NCBI RefSeq assembly: GCF_015182285.1
Contig: NZ_PRDM01000007.1
Location: forward strand, 1-64,000
Direction of reading: 5' to 3'
DNA: 64,000 nt
Source of the DNA: Flavobacterium hungaricum
GTDB taxonomy: Bacteria; Bacteroidota; Bacteroidia; Flavobacteriales; Flavobacteriaceae
Positions within the stretch are counted from its first letter, which is position 1. Each line of letters begins with the position of its first letter. Below are positions 62,077-64,000 of this stretch, one piece after another. The notes under the pieces are model-generated. The model saw only the letters and a list, made by a program, of their open reading frames with translations. It ran no database searches and was not told the DNA's origin. Both the position numbers and the translations under genes were made by a program.

Positions 62077-62164
62077 AAGGCCGATTTCGATTTTCTGTAC
62101 CAGAGTTTCTTTTTTTCTTCGATATTTCTTATTTTTAGAAAACTAAATACTAAAATAAATATCT

Positions 62165-63934
62165 ATGATTTTAGTTGCTAAGCGATTATGGTCTTTTCTC
62201 TTCCTACTAACATTGTTGTTACAATCAGACTCAATAACGGCACAGCTTTTAGGTTCGTCAAAAACGACAGCAGAAGAACCCGCCAAAACTCCAGATGATT
62301 CTCTTGGAAGAAGAACGCCTCAAGGAACGGTCAACGGATTTATTAAAGCGATTGGGGATCAAAATTATCTGCGTGCCAGTCAATATTTTGTTTTAAGTAA
62401 GCGCTCGTACCGCAAAACAGCAGAAAGAATACGAATCGCCAAGACTTTTCAGCAGCTGCTGGATCAGGGCGGTAATTTTTCTCCGTCTTCGATTATCAGC
62501 AATAAAGAACTGGGACGTATTGATGATGATCTTTCTACAGGAATCGATTTGGTTGGAAGCATTTCTACCGACAAAACGGCTATACCGCTTTATCTCGAAA
62601 ACCAGTCAGATGACAGCCAGCCTGCCGTATGGCTTTTTTCTGCAGAAACTATAGAAGCGATTATGTCGGCTGATATTAAAGGTGAAAAAACTTTTTTAGA
62701 TCGGGTGCTGCCCAATGTTTTGATAGAAAAAAAACTGGGTAATGTACCTATAGGACATTGGGCAGTAGTAGTTATCATGACTGTTGTTTCTTATTTACTC
62801 TCCCGACTGCTTATTTTTATGTTTGTTTTTGTAATCCAGAAATTATGGAGAAAAGCAGCGAGTGAAAAAGGTACGGCGATAATAGAAGCTTTTACACTTC
62901 CTGTGCAAATGTATCTTACGGTGATTTTGTTTGTGGCTTTTACACAGCGTATGGGGATTTCTATAGTAGTGCGCCAGCGTTTTAGCATTATTATCATCAC
63001 AATCGGAATTCTGGCTTTTCTGATACTGCTTTGGAGAATGACCGATTTTGTGACCATGTATACCCGAAGCAGAATGAATAGGCGAGGACGGATTTCTGCT
63101 ATCTCTGCCATTTTGTTTTTAAGCCGTGCGACCAAAGTGGCGATTGTTTTTATAGGGATCATTGCTTTGCTCGGAATTATCGGAGTGGATGTTACTGCGG
63201 GACTTGCGGCACTCGGAATTGGAGGTATCGCCCTGGCATTGGGAGCACAGAAAACAATAGAAAACTTTGTTGGAAGTGTCAGCCTTATAGCCGATCAGCC
63301 TTTGAGAGTAGGAGATTATTGCCGTGTTGATGATATAAAAGGTACTGTAGAATCTATAGGAATGCGTTCTACTACTATCAGAACGTCTGCCCGAACAATA
63401 GTTACGATTCCTAACGGACAGTTGTCAGCCAGTAAAATAGAAAATTTTGCCCATCGCGACCGTTTCTTATTCAACCCGATATTTAATTTCAGAATGGAAA
63501 CAACGCCCGATCAAATGCGTTATCTGCTTGTAGAACTGCGGTCTTTATTGTATGCGCATCCTGCGGTACTCAACTCACCGCCGATAGTTCGTTTTACAGG
63601 TATTACTGCTGATGCTTTTAAGGTTGAAATTACCGCTTATATTGAAGCCGTAAATGCTGATATCTCTCAAGAAGTACAAGAAGACATCCTATTACGGATG
63701 ATTGATATTATAGAAAAAAGCGGTACTGCATTGGCGTATCCGTCACAAACGCTTCACGTATCTCGCGACACACCATTCTCTGCTGAAAAAGCAGAGGCAG
63801 TTGCTGAGACGGTTAAAAAATGGAAAGAAAATAACGAATTACAACTCCCTAAATTTGATCCTAAGCGGGTCGAAGAATTAAAAGGAACCCTAAAATATCC
63901 AGACGACGGAAGTTTTAAACCAGAAGAATTGTAA
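62165..63934 (+). CDS. Large MscS-family channel with periplasmic N-terminal domain
   Basis: A 589-residue protein with a probable signal peptide (MILVAKRLWSFLFLLTLLLQSDSITAQ). A periplasmic domain follows at about 45-190 (RRTPQGTVNGFIKAIGDQNYLRASQYFVLSKR region) and TM helices at about 200-225, 245-265, 275-295 and 315-340. The pore helix is AALGIGGIALALGAQKTIENFVG and the beta domain is PLRVGDYCRVDDIKGTVESIGMRST. It is of the large type (YbdG/YnaI-like size or larger), unlike the compact MscS at 50410. It is divergent from the kinase cluster, and a terminator follows. Confidence 0.9.
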   Translation: MILVAKRLWSFLFLLTLLLQSDSITAQLLGSSKTTAEEPAKTPDDSLGRRTPQGTVNGFIKAIGDQNYLRASQYFVLSKRSYRKTAERIRIAKTFQQLLDQGGNFSPSSIISNKELGRIDDDLSTGIDLVGSISTDKTAIPLYLENQSDDSQPAVWLFSAETIEAIMSADIKGEKTFLDRVLPNVLIEKKLGNVPIGHWAVVVIMTVVSYLLSRLLIFMFVFVIQKLWRKAASEKGTAIIEAFTLPVQMYLTVILFVAFTQRMGISIVVRQRFSIIIITIGILAFLILLWRMTDFVTMYTRSRMNRRGRISAISAILFLSRATKVAIVFIGIIALLGIIGVDVTAGLAALGIGGIALALGAQKTIENFVGSVSLIADQPLRVGDYCRVDDIKGTVESIGMRSTTIRTSARTIVTIPNGQLSASKIENFAHRDRFLFNPIFNFRMETTPDQMRYLLVELRSLLYAHPAVLNSPPIVRFTGITADAFKVEITAYIEAVNADISQEVQEDILLRMIDIIEKSGTALAYPSQTLHVSRDTPFSAEKAEAVAETVKKWKENNELQLPKFDPKRVEELKGTLKYPDDGSFKPEEL

Positions 63935-63953
63935 AAGAGGAGTCTATAAAAAC

Positions 63954-63987
63954 AAAAAAAACTGATGAGGTAATCATCAGTTTTTTT
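63954..63987 (+). terminator. Terminator after the large MscS gene
   Basis: AAAAAAACTGATGA, GGTAA loop and TCATCAGTTTTTTT form a stem with a T-run, 20 bp after the stop. Confidence 0.92.
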
Positions 63988-64000
63988 GTTTTGTTAATCT

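Larger units (their letters stand above)
61760..62164. other. Intergenic region of the divergent RR and MscS genes
   Basis: About 405 bp with no coding frame. It contains two direct repeats CTTTTATATAATT at 61988 and 62009 (21 bp apart, two helical turns) and a TAATTTTG element at 62069-62076 for the rightward gene. Otherwise AT-rich without features. Confidence 0.55.

Overview
This window is a chromosomal segment of a Bacteroidota, most probably the genus Flavobacterium or a close relative. The evidence is AT-rich DNA, promoter -7 elements of the Bacteroidota type (TAnnTTTG), a type IX secretion (T9SS) C-terminal domain, SprB/HYR-type surface repeats, a fused-subunit 2-oxoacid dehydrogenase E1, the DUF3822-rsmD pair, and several families of intergenic repeats. 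It looks like normal chromosome: there are no transposases, integrases, phage genes, tRNAs, rRNA operons or CRISPR arrays.

Layout. 1-1858 is the 5' part of a large repetitive surface protein, read leftwards and cut by the window edge. 2674-6167 is a polyphosphate module (SixA-type phosphatase, polyphosphate kinase, Ppx/GppA phosphatase), followed by a Crp-like regulator and a 133-bp tandem repeat array. 7464-10568 holds a flavodoxin-fold oxidoreductase, dnaX split by a run of ten A residues (candidate programmed frameshift), and a secreted/anchored protein. 10748-15332 holds small envelope proteins and a tandemly duplicated lipoprotein/LysM cassette (BON and Kbp-like). 15459-15797 is the RNase P RNA, followed by a dicarboxylate/glutamate-type symporter. 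17622-23114 is an envelope block: two outer-membrane barrel proteins, a two-component system and a divergent TonB-receptor-like protein, with three ATTAAC boxes at 11-bp spacing between the kinase and the receptor. 23235-30835 is housekeeping: rsmD, a RecD-like helicase, a DODA-type dioxygenase, kdsB and a fused 2-oxoacid dehydrogenase E1. 31024-45949 holds a peptidase-like protein that has lost its zinc site, a LOG-family protein, uvrA, a Fic protein with a DNA-binding tail next to a long palindrome, a ClC channel, gamma-glutamyltransferase, an AcpH-like phosphodiesterase and glmM. 46020-50048 holds a T9SS-secreted GH128-like glycosidase, an LpxL-type acyltransferase, a rhomboid protease and a SIMPL protein.

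50410-63934 is the most striking part. A five-gene signalling cluster, all leftward, contains a 2121-residue soluble kinase with at least eleven near-identical 92-residue poly-HAMP units, a GAF domain, a histidine kinase core and three receiver domains. Beside it are a REC-kinase hybrid, a CHASE3 kinase and two single-domain response regulators. The cluster lies between two different MscS-type mechanosensitive channels, and a telomere-like array of 7-bp repeats (about 340 bp) lies between one channel and the cluster. Fungal kinases with HAMP arrays act in osmosensing, so an osmotic or envelope-stress phosphorelay is a reasonable but unproven reading.

Coordinates and starts were read by eye. 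Family assignments rest on recognised motifs and not on database searches.
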